Of a stretch of DNA of 6,031 nucleotides, positions 6,009-6,031 are shown piece by piece. Where the stretch lies: positions 5,781-11,811 of the forward strand of contig DJVD01000037.1 in NCBI GenBank assembly GCA_002440805.1, given 5' to 3'. Within the stretch, counting starts at the first letter, position 1, and each line of letters opens with the position of its first letter. A program made the position numbers and the translations under genes. Under the pieces are notes generated by a model, which searched no databases, was not told where the DNA came from, and worked only from the letters and a program-made list of their open reading frames with translations. Source of the DNA: Chloroflexi bacterium UBA6265. Lineage in GTDB: Bacteria; Chloroflexota; Chloroflexia; Thermomicrobiales; UBA6265.

Positions 6009-6031
6009 TCACAAATACGCATGCGGGGTCG

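Overview
The window holds six protein-coding genes: five complete and one cut by the left edge. It carries no RNA gene, mobile element or CRISPR array that I can recognise. Moderate-to-high GC, secreted wall hydrolases built from bacterial SH3 domains plus an NlpC/P60 or M23 catalytic domain, and short Sec signal peptides with no lipobox suggest a free-living bacterium. The style of the SH3b proteins (an EQVYVRSGPSTAD-type repeat and a Pro/Glu/Thr linker) reminds me of Chloroflexota, particularly Thermomicrobia-like lineages. That placement is an inference from memory and was not searched.

Layout from left to right. (1) 1-925, minus strand: a GNAT acetyltransferase gene followed by the N-terminal part of a Gfo/Idh/MocA oxidoreductase gene. 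The two overlap by ATGA and so are probably translationally coupled. (2) 926-1316: a 391-base divergent intergenic region with a 14-base-arm inverted repeat and a hairpin-rich leader before the next gene. (3) 1317-2288, plus strand: a secreted SH3b-SH3b-NlpC/P60 peptidoglycan endopeptidase. (4) 2308-2354: a perfect 21-bp stem that serves as a shared terminator for the two convergent genes on either side. (5) 2361-4712, minus strand: a two-gene operon of a SulP-family anion transporter with a C-terminal STAS domain, then a tandem-domain universal stress protein. (6) 4713-5111: a 399-base divergent intergenic region with several small dyads. (7) 5112-6008, plus strand: a second secreted wall hydrolase, SH3b-linker-M23, whose SH3b domain is a close paralogue of the first SH3b of the NlpC/P60 protein. 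The last 23 bases (6009-6031) show nothing I can call.

The two wall hydrolases probably act outside the cell on different bonds of the peptidoglycan stem peptide or cross-bridge while sharing a related binding domain. The SulP/Usp pair between them is a separate membrane-transport and stress unit. I see no clearly novel system. The most interesting points are the duplicated SH3b module on two catalytic types, the stretched first zinc-site motif of the M23 enzyme, the structured leaders of both hydrolase genes, and the SulP-Usp pairing. One start codon (SulP) is moved inward on ribosome-binding-site evidence, and the GNAT and M23 genes are started at internal ATGs rather than at the longest open frame.
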